In this document: piece by piece, positions 7,012-14,545 of the stretch
How positions within the stretch are numbered: position 1 is the stretch's first letter
Layout: every line of letters begins with the position of its first letter
DNA from: Nocardioides sp.
GTDB lineage: Bacteria > Actinomycetota > Actinomycetes > Propionibacteriales > Nocardioidaceae
DNA: 34,600 nucleotides
Assembly: GCA_026786275.1 (NCBI GenBank)
Contig: JAJAYJ010000182.1
Span: 1-34,600 of the forward strand
Direction: 5' to 3'
The notes under the pieces: model-generated
The model's input: only the letters and a program-made list of their open reading frames with translations
The model's database searches: none
Told to the model about the DNA's origin: nothing
Translations under genes and position numbers: made by a program

Positions 7012-8530
7012 GTCGACCGCAGCCCAGCCGCCACCTCCCACGAGCGCCCGACCGCCCCGGTCGGGCGTTTCCGTCCGCACCCGGATCGCCGCGACGGTCG
7101 CACTGCTCGTGACCGTCGCGCTCGCCGGAGCCGGCCTGATCGTCTTCGTGGTCGAGGGTGAGCGGATCGAGCAGCAGGCCGTGGACGAGGCCGAGCAGGA
7201 GCTCGACGAGTTCGCCAACCTGGTTAACCAGGGCATCGACCCCGAGACAGGCAGTCGCTTCCCGTCCGTGGACGGTCTGTTGAACCTCTACCTGAGCCGC
7301 AACGTGCCCGACGACGACGAGGCGCTCGTGGGTTGGATCGGGAGCGCTCCGGCCCTGCAGTTCCCCGACGACGGGCTGACCGACGACCCGACCTTCCTGG
7401 CCGCCGCGGCCCCCCTCGTCCGGGCCGGCGGCAGCGCCCGGATCGACACGCGCCAGGGCACGACGCTCGTCACGGCCAAACCCGTCGTGCTCGAGACCGA
7501 GACCGGCGCCCTCGTCGTGGTGAAGTACCTGGACGCGGACCGGGCCGAGCTGCTCGACACCATGCGGACCTTCACGATCGTCGCGTTGCTCTCCCTGCTG
7601 GCCGTGGTCGCGGTGGCCACCTGGGTCTCGGGCCGGCTGCTCGCCCCCCTGCGCGTGCTGCGCGAGACCGCCGACGAGATCACCGAGACCGACCTGGCTC
7701 GACGCATCCCCGAGACCGGCAACGACGACATCACCGCCCTGACCCGCACCGTCAACGGCATGCTCGACCGGATCGAGTCGGCGTTCGTGGGGCAACGACG
7801 GTTCCTCGACGACGCCGGTCACGAGCTGAGGACCCCCTTGACGGTCCTGCGGGGCCACCTCGAGCTGCTCGATCCCGAGAGCCGGGAGGACGTAGAGGAG
7901 ACCAGGGCGCTGCTGCTCGACGAGATCGACCGGATGGCGCGCCTGGTCGGGGAGCTCACCCTGCTGGCGAAGAGCGACCGGCCCGACTTCGTGACCCCGG
8001 GCCCCGTGGATCTGGAGGCGCTGACCCACGACGTGCTCGCGAAGGCCCGCGGCCTGGGTGAACGAACCTGGAGCCTCGACGGCTCCGGGCAGGCCACGGT
8101 GACCCTCGACGAGCAGCGGATCACCCAAGCCCTGCTCCAGCTCTGCGACAACGCCGTCAAGCACACCCGGGAGGGTCAGCTGATCGCCCTCGGCTCGTCG
8201 TACGACGACGACTGGGTCGAGCTGTGGGTCCGCGACACCGGCCCGGGCGTGCGCGCCGCTGACCGCGACATCATCTTCGCCCGCTTCGGACGCGGCACGG
8301 TGCCCGAGGACGACGAAGGCTTCGGCCTGGGTCTGTCCATCGTCGAGGCGATCGCGGCCGCGCACGGTGGCACCGTGCACCTGGAGGACGGTCGCCCCAC
8401 CGGCGCCTGCTTCGTGATCACCCTGCCCGCCGCGGACGCGCTCGCCGACCCGGACGCGCTCCCGCAGACCCACGCCGACGAGACCACACCGACCACCACC
8501 CGGGAGGACCCCGCATGGCCCGCATCCTGA
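6995..8530 (+). CDS. Sensor histidine kinase (HAMP, HisKA, HATPase)
   Basis: With ATG at 6995 the protein has 511 residues: a cytosolic Pro-rich N-terminus, membrane segment 31-53, an extracytoplasmic sensor region of about 140 residues (54-192), membrane segment 193-212, a HAMP linker (213-265), the HisKA dimer domain with phospho-acceptor H276 in DDAGHELRTP, and the ATPase domain with the N-box (LCDNAVKH, N386), DTGPG (414-418) and GFGLGL (442-447). It autophosphorylates on H276 and passes the phosphate to the regulator encoded next. The sensor domain matches no ligand-binding family I recognise. The ORF track extends to 6737, but that part is the out-of-frame shadow of the secreted protein gene. 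The gene overlaps both neighbours, by 17 and 16 bases, so all three are one translationally coupled unit. Confidence 0.93.
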   Translation: MTTTTESTAAQPPPPTSARPPRSGVSVRTRIAATVALLVTVALAGAGLIVFVVEGERIEQQAVDEAEQELDEFANLVNQGIDPETGSRFPSVDGLLNLYLSRNVPDDDEALVGWIGSAPALQFPDDGLTDDPTFLAAAAPLVRAGGSARIDTRQGTTLVTAKPVVLETETGALVVVKYLDADRAELLDTMRTFTIVALLSLLAVVAVATWVSGRLLAPLRVLRETADEITETDLARRIPETGNDDITALTRTVNGMLDRIESAFVGQRRFLDDAGHELRTPLTVLRGHLELLDPESREDVEETRALLLDEIDRMARLVGELTLLAKSDRPDFVTPGPVDLEALTHDVLAKARGLGERTWSLDGSGQATVTLDEQRITQALLQLCDNAVKHTREGQLIALGSSYDDDWVELWVRDTGPGVRAADRDIIFARFGRGTVPEDDEGFGLGLSIVEAIAAAHGGTVHLEDGRPTGACFVITLPAADALADPDALPQTHADETTPTTTREDPAWPAS

Positions 8531-9183
8531 TCGTCGAGGACGAGGCCCGGATCGCCTCGTTCGTGGCCAAGGGCCTGCGCGCCGACGGCCACACCACGAC
8601 CGTCGCCACCACCGGTGAGGACGGGCTCGACCACGCCCTCAGCGGCGACTTCGACCTGATGGTCCTCGACGTGGGGCTGCCCGGCATCGACGGGTTCGAG
8701 GTGCTCGACCGACTGCGCAACCAGGCCTCCCGGCTGCCGGTCATCATCTTGACCGCGCGAGACTCGGTCGCCGACACGGTCACGGCACTCGAGGGTGGCG
8801 CCGACGACTACATGCCCAAACCGTTCCGCTTCGCCGAGCTGCTGGCCAGGGTACGGCTGCGGCTGCGGACCGCGGGGAGTGCGGCGCAGGCGGCCGACGA
8901 CGCGCTGAAGGCCGCCGGCGTGCACCTCGACCTGCGTACCCGGCGCGCCAGCATGGGCAACCGTGAGGTCGACCTGTCGGCCCGCGAGTTCGCGCTCGCC
9001 GAGATCTTCATGCTCAACGCCGGTCAGGTGCTCTCCCGCGAGCAGCTACTCGACCAGGTCTGGGGCTTCGACTTCGACCCCGGCTCCAACGTCGTCGACG
9101 TCTACGTCGGCTACCTGCGCAAGAAGTTCGGGGCGGAGACCATCGTGACGGTCCGCGGCATGGGATACCGCTTCGCCACCTGA
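8515..9183 (+). CDS. OmpR-family response regulator
   Basis: The 222-residue protein has a receiver domain (1-115) with the acidic pair EDE near residue 8, phospho-acceptor aspartate in MVLDVGLPGIDG (about D52) and the conserved KPF lysine, then a winged-helix Trans_reg_C domain (about 130-222) ending in VRGMGYRF. It is the cognate partner of the kinase encoded immediately upstream. The ATG at 8515 is preceded by GGAGG and lies inside the last codons of the kinase gene. OmpR-type proteins bind head-to-tail half-sites about 11 bases apart; exactly such repeats occur at 6465-6480 and 10550-10565, so autoregulation and control of the facing kinase operon are inferred. It is convergent with the Ser/Thr kinase gene, with only six bases between the two stops and no terminator visible. 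Confidence 0.94.
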   Translation: MARILIVEDEARIASFVAKGLRADGHTTTVATTGEDGLDHALSGDFDLMVLDVGLPGIDGFEVLDRLRNQASRLPVIILTARDSVADTVTALEGGADDYMPKPFRFAELLARVRLRLRTAGSAAQAADDALKAAGVHLDLRTRRASMGNREVDLSAREFALAEIFMLNAGQVLSREQLLDQVWGFDFDPGSNVVDVYVGYLRKKFGAETIVTVRGMGYRFAT

Positions 9184-9189
9184 GCTCGC

Positions 9190-10065
9190 TCAGGCGGTCC
9201 GGAAGCCGCTGAACCGGGCCCGGGGCTGGCGCTCGAGGACCGGCTCGAGGGCCTCGGCGAGCTCGTGCGGCAGCGGCCGACCGGCCGGGTCCTTGTCGAG
9301 CGCGGCGGTGAGGATCTTCACGACCTCGTCGGGCGTGTGGTCGGGAAGGTCCCGGGGCGCATCGACGAGCTGGGGGTAGCGGACCCCACGGTCGTCCGCG
9401 TCACGGACGCCGTCGTCGAAGGGCCGGTAACCGGCCACCGCCTCGAAGACCGTGGCGCCGAGGCCCCACACGTCACTGGCGTGCCCGGGTGCGACGCCCC
9501 CACCCGGGTCGCACTGCTCGGGTGACATGTAGGCGTCGGTGCCGATCGCGTACCGCAGCCCGGCCGCCGCCTCGACGGTGCGGGCCACCGACAGGTCGAT
9601 GAGCCGGGCCGGGGCACCCATGATGATGTTGCTCGGCTTGATGTCGAGGTGCGTCCACCCGAGGTGGCACAGGTAGTGCACGGCGCTGGCCATCTCGATG
9701 GCCAGCGGCAGGTACTGCTGTTGCTGCAGTGGTCCGTGACGCCGGATCAGCGACGACAGGCGGGGCCCGTCGATCTGCTCCAGCACCACGTGCGGCCGGT
9801 CACCGTCGAGCCGGTGACGCAGGCCGCGCACGACGACCGGATGGTTGACGACGGCCAGGGCCTCGACCTCGCGCCGCAGCCCGCGCAGGCTCGACTCGTC
9901 GGCAACGAGACCAGGGCGGATCACCTTGACCACGACGGGTGCGTAGGTGATCTCGTCGAAGGCCAGGTAGGCCTCGTAGGAGGAGCCGCCACCCAACAGG
10001 CGCACTGCGGTCAGCTCTGCGGTGATCTCGTCGCCCTCGCCGAGGTGCCAGCTGTTCTTCCGCAT
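9190..10065 (-). CDS. Soluble Ser/Thr protein kinase, atypical catalytic motifs
   Basis: This 291-residue protein is a Hanks-type kinase domain with almost nothing attached: no transmembrane segment and no PASTA or other sensor domain, unlike PknA/PknB. Visible elements are the glycine loop LLGGGSSYEAY (23-33), ATP lysine K47 in VVVKVI, the catalytic loop HLDIKPSN (139-146, so D141, K143 and N146 are kept but HRD is HLD), the metal loop IDLSVAR where DFG is DLS (D157 kept), and SPE in place of APE. All residues needed for phosphotransfer are present, so it is probably active; loss of the HRD arginine suggests regulation other than by activation-loop phosphorylation. ATG at 10065 has GGAGGG eight bases upstream. 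It follows the secreted Asp/Asn-rich gene by 30 bases and is probably co-transcribed from operator B. Its substrate is unknown; the neighbouring sensor kinase or regulator is a reasonable guess. Confidence 0.88.
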   Translation of the reverse strand: MRKNSWHLGEGDEITAELTAVRLLGGGSSYEAYLAFDEITYAPVVVKVIRPGLVADESSLRGLRREVEALAVVNHPVVVRGLRHRLDGDRPHVVLEQIDGPRLSSLIRRHGPLQQQQYLPLAIEMASAVHYLCHLGWTHLDIKPSNIIMGAPARLIDLSVARTVEAAAGLRYAIGTDAYMSPEQCDPGGGVAPGHASDVWGLGATVFEAVAGYRPFDDGVRDADDRGVRYPQLVDAPRDLPDHTPDEVVKILTAALDKDPAGRPLPHELAEALEPVLERQPRARFSGFRTA

Positions 10066-10095
10066 CGCTCAACCCTCCGGTGTCGCGCCGACGAC

Positions 10096-10470
10096 TCAGC
10101 GACGGGTGTCGTTGCGGGAGTTGTCGTTGGTGTGGTCGGCCGAGAGGTCCCGGTTGTTGTTGCCCGGACCGTCGTTGGTGAAGTCCTTGGTCAGGTCACC
10201 CCGGCTCAGGTCGCGGTCGCGGGAGACGCCGGTGACACGGCTGTTGGTGCCGTCGTTGGCCGACACGCTGTTGCCGGTGTCCTGGGTCATGCCGTCGTCG
10301 TTGGTGTCGTCGTCATCGTCGTCGTCGACGGTCATGACGACCTTGGCGGCGTCGTCGTCGCGCTTGTACGCCGCGTCGTCGGCGAACGCCGACGGACCCT
10401 GGAAGGCGAGCAGCCCGGTGGCCACCGCTCCTGCGACTCCGAGCGTCCCGATGCTGATGATCCTCTTCAT
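10096..10470 (-). CDS. Secreted Asp/Asn-rich repeat protein, unknown function
   Basis: The protein has 124 residues from ATG 10470, which has AGAGGA about seven bases upstream; the ORF-track start at 10560 is rejected because the signal peptide starts at MKRIISIG. Residues 1-30 are a signal peptide ending PSAFA. The mature part is hydrophilic and has no cysteine: a run of seven aspartates (about 49-55), then imperfect repeats built on TND and RDLS (for example RDLSRGDLTKDFTND and NRDLSADHTND). I recognise no family. Asp/Asn-rich repeats can bind calcium, but no canonical DxDxDG loop is certain. It heads an operon with the soluble Ser/Thr kinase and carries the same operator as the facing two-component operon, whose first gene is also a small secreted acidic protein. 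The two proteins share character, not alignable sequence. Confidence 0.72.
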   Translation of the reverse strand: MKRIISIGTLGVAGAVATGLLAFQGPSAFADDAAYKRDDDAAKVVMTVDDDDDDDTNDDGMTQDTGNSVSANDGTNSRVTGVSRDRDLSRGDLTKDFTNDGPGNNNRDLSADHTNDNSRNDTRR

Positions 10471-10549
10471 GATGGTGTCCTCTCGTCGGGCCGCGGCCCT
10501 GGTTCGCATGCTGACCCCGTGCACGATGCTCCCACCCAGTGAGCCCACG

Positions 10550-10576
10550 ATGAGGGGCACATGAGAGCTTTCTCAT
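10550..10576 (-). promoter_or_regulatory. Composite operator B, same 16-mer as operator A
   Basis: ATGAGAGCTTTCTCAT at 10561-10576 is identical to 6454-6469. Read on the minus strand, towards the secreted-protein gene, it contains CTCAT followed 11 bases later by another CTCAT (10554-10550), reproducing the half-site spacing of operator A. A further CTCAT overlaps the distal end of the palindrome (CTCATGAG). The site lies about 80 bases before the ATG at 10470. Binding by the response regulator encoded at 8515 is inferred. Confidence 0.7.
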
Positions 10577-10587
10577 GAGCTCCCCGG

Positions 10588-10626
10588 GTCAGCGACCCGA
10601 GTCAGCGACCCGAGTCAGCGACGGGG
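10588..10626. repeat. Three 13-base tandem repeats forming hairpins
   Basis: The unit GTCAGCGACCCGA occurs twice perfectly (10588-10600, 10601-10613) and a third time in altered form (GTCAGCGACGGGG). GGGTC-AGC-GACCC forms a stem within and between units. The block lies just after the stop of the acyltransferase gene on the minus strand, so it may end that transcript; there is no T-run, so a classic intrinsic terminator is not shown. It also separates operator B from the lipid cluster. Confidence 0.6.
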
Positions 10627-10645
10627 TCGACCACGGCGGGCACCG

Positions 10646-11575
10646 TCAGGAACGACGCCAGGCGGCGAGCCGCGAGCGCGACCGGTCCGCGACCGGCGAC
10701 TCCGACTGCTCCCACACCCGACGCCACTGGGCCACCTGGGGGCCCGACGGATCCGGTGTGGCCCCGGTCGCTGCCCGGCGGCGCGCCTCCCACCAGGTGC
10801 TGCGGTCCTCGTCGAGCAGCGCGGCGACCGCGTCCTTGATCCGGGGCGCGAAGTCGCGCACCGACTCGCCCTCGGCCGGCCGCATCGGCTCGCCGAAGCG
10901 GACCGTGAGCTGGCGCCGCCCCGGCGCGGGCCATCCCTGCCCTCGCGGCATCGCGGCGAAGGTGCCGCGGTGCGCGACCGGCACGACCGGCACCCCGTGC
11001 TCGTGGGCGAGGAAGGCGGCGCCCATCCGGAACTGCCCGATCCAGCCGTCGTTCGAGCGGGTGCCCTCCGGGAAGATCACCAGGCTCCATCCCTGGTCGA
11101 GGACCTCTCCGGGGGTGGTCGCCATCGAGCCGCCACGACGGTCGATCGGGAAGGTGTTGAAGACGATCGAGGACCCGACCGCGCGCCACCAGGTGTCGAA
11201 GAAGTAGTCAGCCGCGGCGGCGACCGCCGTACGTCGTCGCCACGCGTCGGGCAGCGACAGCAGGATCAGCGGGGTGTCAAGGTGCGAGGCGTGGTTGGCC
11301 ACGAAGATGACCGGGCCCTGGATCCGCTCCAGGATGTCGAGGCCCTCGACCCGGGTGCGGACCTGGGAGCGGAACAGCGGCTCCAGGCCGCCCTTCTGGG
11401 CGACCTCCCGGGCGAGCATGGCCGGTCGGCGGCGCGACCAGTCGCTCGGGAAGACCGTGCTGCGCTGCGGCAGCACGAACTGCTCGGCCGAGCGGGGCAC
11501 CTGGGAGCGGCGGCCCCAGCGCCAACCCCTGGCCACCTGGCGGACGTCGTGGACGCCGTCGGAGAAGAAGTTCAT
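10646..11575 (-). CDS. PlsC-like lysophospholipid acyltransferase
   Basis: The 309-residue protein has the signature of the glycerophosphate acyltransferase superfamily: block I NHASHLD (the NHX4D catalytic motif) and block III FPEGTRSNDG. Such enzymes move an acyl group from acyl-CoA or acyl-ACP to a lysophospholipid or other hydroxyl at the inner face of the membrane. No clear transmembrane segment flanks the domain, so membrane attachment is probably peripheral. It is the last gene of the minus-strand cluster, ten bases after the LarA-like gene. Start ATG at 11575 gives MNFFSDGV; the ribosome binding site is weak, which suggests coupling to the upstream gene. In mycobacteria HAD phosphatase and PlsC domains occur together in one protein (Rv2483c), which parallels the HAD domain encoded three genes upstream here. 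The acceptor lipid is not known. Confidence 0.88.
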   Translation of the reverse strand: MNFFSDGVHDVRQVARGWRWGRRSQVPRSAEQFVLPQRSTVFPSDWSRRRPAMLAREVAQKGGLEPLFRSQVRTRVEGLDILERIQGPVIFVANHASHLDTPLILLSLPDAWRRRTAVAAAADYFFDTWWRAVGSSIVFNTFPIDRRGGSMATTPGEVLDQGWSLVIFPEGTRSNDGWIGQFRMGAAFLAHEHGVPVVPVAHRGTFAAMPRGQGWPAPGRRQLTVRFGEPMRPAEGESVRDFAPRIKDAVAALLDEDRSTWWEARRRAATGATPDPSGPQVAQWRRVWEQSESPVADRSRSRLAAWRRS

Positions 11576-11585
11576 GACCGGGGGT

Positions 11586-13169
11586 TCACCTCACGTGCGC
11601 CAGCAGGTGCGGCGGGTTGTGCAGGTAGGTGATCGACGGGCTGGTGCCGACCGTGGAGGACGCCATCTCGAGGGCGTCGGACAGCGTGGTCGCGGCCCGG
11701 AAGCCCAGGCGGGCCGCCACCCGGCGGTCACCTCCGACCCAGATCACGTCGTCGACGTGGTCCATCGCGTGCGCCGCCCAGTACCACATGTAGAAGGGGT
11801 GCACCCCGTGGTAGGCGTGCGAGGTCCGGTAGAGGTGGCGGTACCACGGGTCGTCGGCGAACTGCTGCTCGTACTTCGCGCCCACCACCGCCGGATCGGT
11901 CGACTCGGCGAGCACCTCCTCGTAGAAGTCGACGTACGACGGGTGGTGCAGCTGGTTGAAGCCCTCGTTCAGCGGGTGGTAGAGGATCACCGCCCCGCCC
12001 TTGCGGACGACCGGCTGGTCGAGGTAGGAGTTGAAGTAGTAGCCCAGACCCATGCAGGTGGCGAGGATCGGGTTCATCGACGAGTTCACGTTGTAGGGCC
12101 CGAGGTAGGGCACGCCCATCACGAGCACATCGGACTGGCCCTGCACCTCGACGAGGTGCTGCTCGTGCACCTTCTCCAGGGTCTTGGTGTGCACGGCCTC
12201 GACCTCGCCGGCGTTGACGCCGGTCAGTCCGTAAACCGAGCGCAGGTCGTGGAAGAGCTTGTGCTTCACCTTGGCCGGTGCCAGCGACAGGCCGCGGCGC
12301 ATCCCGAGCATCGTCGCCTGGTCCTTGACCGACCACTCCCACTCCCGCTTCATCATGAAGTCGTAGGGCTTGGGAAAGACGTTGTTGTCGAGCGTGGTCT
12401 CGATCTGGAAGATCTTGACGGCGTCGCGCACCACCGCACCCATCCGCCAGGCCGACTGGTGCATCGCGGAGTGCTTGTGGTCCATGAAGGAGCGTGACTG
12501 CACCATCGTGTGGGCGTTGTGGTGGTGCTTGAGGGACGCGTACGACGCCAGCCCGATCGGCACCGACTTGTGGCCACCGTCCATGGCGACCAGGTTGACG
12601 TTGACGTAGACCAGCAGGTCGGACTCGGCGGCCCGCTTGTTGATCTCGATGTCTTCGCCCTTCTCGGTGAGACCGAGGTGGGCCAGGTTGTCGCGGTCCT
12701 CCGCGTCGTGGTTGTAGAGCTTGCCCTGGGGGAAGAACGAGCGGAACACCCGCTCCCCCACGATGTGCTTGAGCTCCGCCGGTGTCATCCGGCGGTGCAG
12801 CGCGTTGGCGCCGATCAGCTCGACGTCGTCGACGCCGGCGTCGGCGGCCATCGTCAGCACCTGCTCGATGATCCGCGCCCGGATGTCGGGGGCCCGCATG
12901 GTCGGCAGCGGAAGCGAGATGTCGTCGAAGGCGATGGTCAGCTTCATGCCCGCGAACAGCAGCTCGGGCAGCGGGTCCATGCCGAGCGGGTGCAGCAGCG
13001 CGTCCCGGATCGCCTCCTCCACGTCGGGCACGCAGCTGATCGACTCCGGCGGGTACACCACCCGGGTGCCGAGCGGGAAGGAGTCCTCGAGCCTGAAGCC
13101 GAGGCCCTGGTGCACCAGCAGCGGCGGGGTGCGGTCGTCGACCTCGAGAACGAATCCTGGCCTGCTCAT
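11586..13169 (-). CDS. LarA-like (DUF2088) putative nickel-pincer racemase family
   Basis: The product has 527 residues from ATG 13169, which has AAGGAG eight bases upstream; the track start at 13226 lacks this. The N-terminal half resembles LarA/DUF2088: TIAFDDISLPLP (about 78-89), IGANALHRRMTP (H125), YNHDAEDRDNLAHLG (H154) and MDGGHKSVPIG (H200, K201), which correspond in order to the acid/base histidines and the cofactor-linked lysine region of lactate racemase. LarA enzymes invert the stereocentre of 2-hydroxyacids or sugar acids using a nickel-pincer nucleotide. This protein is about 100 residues longer than LarA, with a distinctive His/Tyr/Trp-rich C-terminal half (HPFYMWYWAAHAMDH). 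No larB, larC or larE homologue is in the window, so the cofactor would come from elsewhere, or the protein may not use it. The reaction is unknown to me. Confidence 0.75.
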   Translation of the reverse strand: MSRPGFVLEVDDRTPPLLVHQGLGFRLEDSFPLGTRVVYPPESISCVPDVEEAIRDALLHPLGMDPLPELLFAGMKLTIAFDDISLPLPTMRAPDIRARIIEQVLTMAADAGVDDVELIGANALHRRMTPAELKHIVGERVFRSFFPQGKLYNHDAEDRDNLAHLGLTEKGEDIEINKRAAESDLLVYVNVNLVAMDGGHKSVPIGLASYASLKHHHNAHTMVQSRSFMDHKHSAMHQSAWRMGAVVRDAVKIFQIETTLDNNVFPKPYDFMMKREWEWSVKDQATMLGMRRGLSLAPAKVKHKLFHDLRSVYGLTGVNAGEVEAVHTKTLEKVHEQHLVEVQGQSDVLVMGVPYLGPYNVNSSMNPILATCMGLGYYFNSYLDQPVVRKGGAVILYHPLNEGFNQLHHPSYVDFYEEVLAESTDPAVVGAKYEQQFADDPWYRHLYRTSHAYHGVHPFYMWYWAAHAMDHVDDVIWVGGDRRVAARLGFRAATTLSDALEMASSTVGTSPSITYLHNPPHLLAHVR

Positions 13170-13330
13170 GGTCGTGTCTCCTTGTGGTGGGCCGTAGCGA
13201 GCGTCGTCATGCGGAGTGCCTGGCAAGGCGGAGGAAGGAGTCGGGCCGGGGTTTGCCCGACGACTGACGACAACGCCGCCAGGCGCCCGCAGGGCGGCGC
13301 GTCGTAGGCCTGATGGAAAGGAGTCACGGC
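13170..13330 (-). other. Intergenic leader with two hairpins
   Basis: The 161-base gap between the zinc dehydrogenase and LarA-like genes holds two strong inverted repeats: GTCGGGC/GCCCGAC at 13240-13261 and CGCCGCC/GGCGGCG at 13274-13299. They could attenuate or end the upstream transcript, or form a leader for the LarA-like mRNA. No T-run follows and no known riboswitch was recognised. Confidence 0.45.
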
Positions 13331-14545
13331 CTAGCTGCTCCTGGGGTCGAAGGCCACCTTGACGGTGCCGAGGCGGCCCGCTGCGTGGGCGTGGTCGAGG
13401 GCTTCACGCCATCGGTGGAGGGGATAGCTGGCCACGTTCTTGGCCAGCTGCACGACGGCGTCGTGCGCGACCAGCTCGGTCGCGAGGTCGAAGGCGCTGC
13501 GGGAGCGGCCCTCGGCGCCGGTGACCGGCTCGTGCTGGGACGAGGCGTAGGTGCCGACGATCTCGAGCTCGCGGAACCACGCCGCGGAGAGGTCGGCCGG
13601 TGCGGGCATCCCCGACAGCACCACGCGGCCACCGGCGCGGGTGGCCTGCAGGGCGGTCTCGAGGGACTGTCTGCTGCCGACCGCGTCGACGGCGACGTCC
13701 ACGCCGCCGAGCAGGTAGGGCGAGGAGAAGTCGGGCTTGAGCTGGAAGGCACCGGTCAGCCGACGGACCCGGCGCAGCACCTCGCCGGGCTGCACCACCT
13801 CGGTCGCCCCCAGCTCGGTGGCCAGCTCACGCTGGTGGCCGTGTTTGGCGACCACGATGATCTCGTCGGCCCCGGTCAGCTCGCGCAGCGCCAGCGTCGC
13901 GAACAGGCCGACCGACCCGGCCCCGCTGACCAGCACCCGGTCGCCGTCGCGGACCCCCGCGCGCAGGGCGGTGTGGACGGCGCACGCGACCGGCTCGATG
14001 AGGAGTGCCTGCTCGTCGGAGTACCCCTGCGGCACGGGGTGCAGCTGGCTGCGGTGGGCCACCAGCTCCTGGCCCCACCCGCCACCGGTGTCCTTGCAGA
14101 ACCCGGTCTGCAGACCGGGCGCGAGGTGGCCCACGGTGATCCGGGAGCAGCGGTTGGTGCGGCCCTCGGCGCAGTTGTCGCACGGCTCAACCCCGCGGAC
14201 CACGCAGGTCAGGACCGGGTCGATGACGACCCGGGTGCCGGCGGTGAGGTCCTCGCAGTCGTCGAGCAGCTCGGCGACGACCTCGTGGCCGGGCACGAAC
14301 GGCATCGAGACCACGGCCGAGAAGTACAGGCTCGTCCTGCCCGAGAGCGCACCCAGGTCGGAGCCGCAGATGCCGGACAGCCGGGTCCGCAGCCGGGCCC
14401 AGCCGGGCCGGTCCACGCGGGGCGGGTCGATCGTCACCAGCCGCAGCGGTGCGGCGTACCCGCTGAGGAGCCCGGGCAACCGTGACCCGACGGCCTTGCC
14501 GGCCACCGTGCGGGGCAGGGAGCGGAACATCTCCAGTGCGAGCAT
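13331..14545 (-). CDS. Zinc-dependent medium-chain alcohol dehydrogenase
   Basis: The 404-residue protein is a medium-chain dehydrogenase/reductase. Catalytic zinc ligands are C60 in GICGSDL and H87-E88 in PGHEVV; the structural zinc site is formed by C114, C122, C125 and C133 (CDNCAEGRTNRC). A Rossmann motif, VSGAGSVGL, follows and is typical of NAD(P) binding. It interconverts an alcohol or polyol and its carbonyl; the substrate is not evident. The start is ATG at 14545, overlapping the stop of the SDR-HAD gene as TGATG with GGAGG nearby, so the two are translationally coupled and probably act on linked intermediates, for example alcohol and aldehyde forms. The track start at 14824 would overlap the upstream coding region by nearly 300 bases and is rejected. 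About 30 extra N-terminal residues precede the catalytic domain. Confidence 0.9.
   Translation of the reverse strand: MLALEMFRSLPRTVAGKAVGSRLPGLLSGYAAPLRLVTIDPPRVDRPGWARLRTRLSGICGSDLGALSGRTSLYFSAVVSMPFVPGHEVVAELLDDCEDLTAGTRVVIDPVLTCVVRGVEPCDNCAEGRTNRCSRITVGHLAPGLQTGFCKDTGGGWGQELVAHRSQLHPVPQGYSDEQALLIEPVACAVHTALRAGVRDGDRVLVSGAGSVGLFATLALRELTGADEIIVVAKHGHQRELATELGATEVVQPGEVLRRVRRLTGAFQLKPDFSSPYLLGGVDVAVDAVGSRQSLETALQATRAGGRVVLSGMPAPADLSAAWFRELEIVGTYASSQHEPVTGAEGRSRSAFDLATELVAHDAVVQLAKNVASYPLHRWREALDHAHAAGRLGTVKVAFDPRSS

Noticed and set aside
10307-10326. GTC/GAC triplet run as a phase-variable microsatellite
   Set aside because: The run encodes consecutive aspartates in frame with mixed GAC/GAT codons, and length changes by triplets would not switch the gene off.
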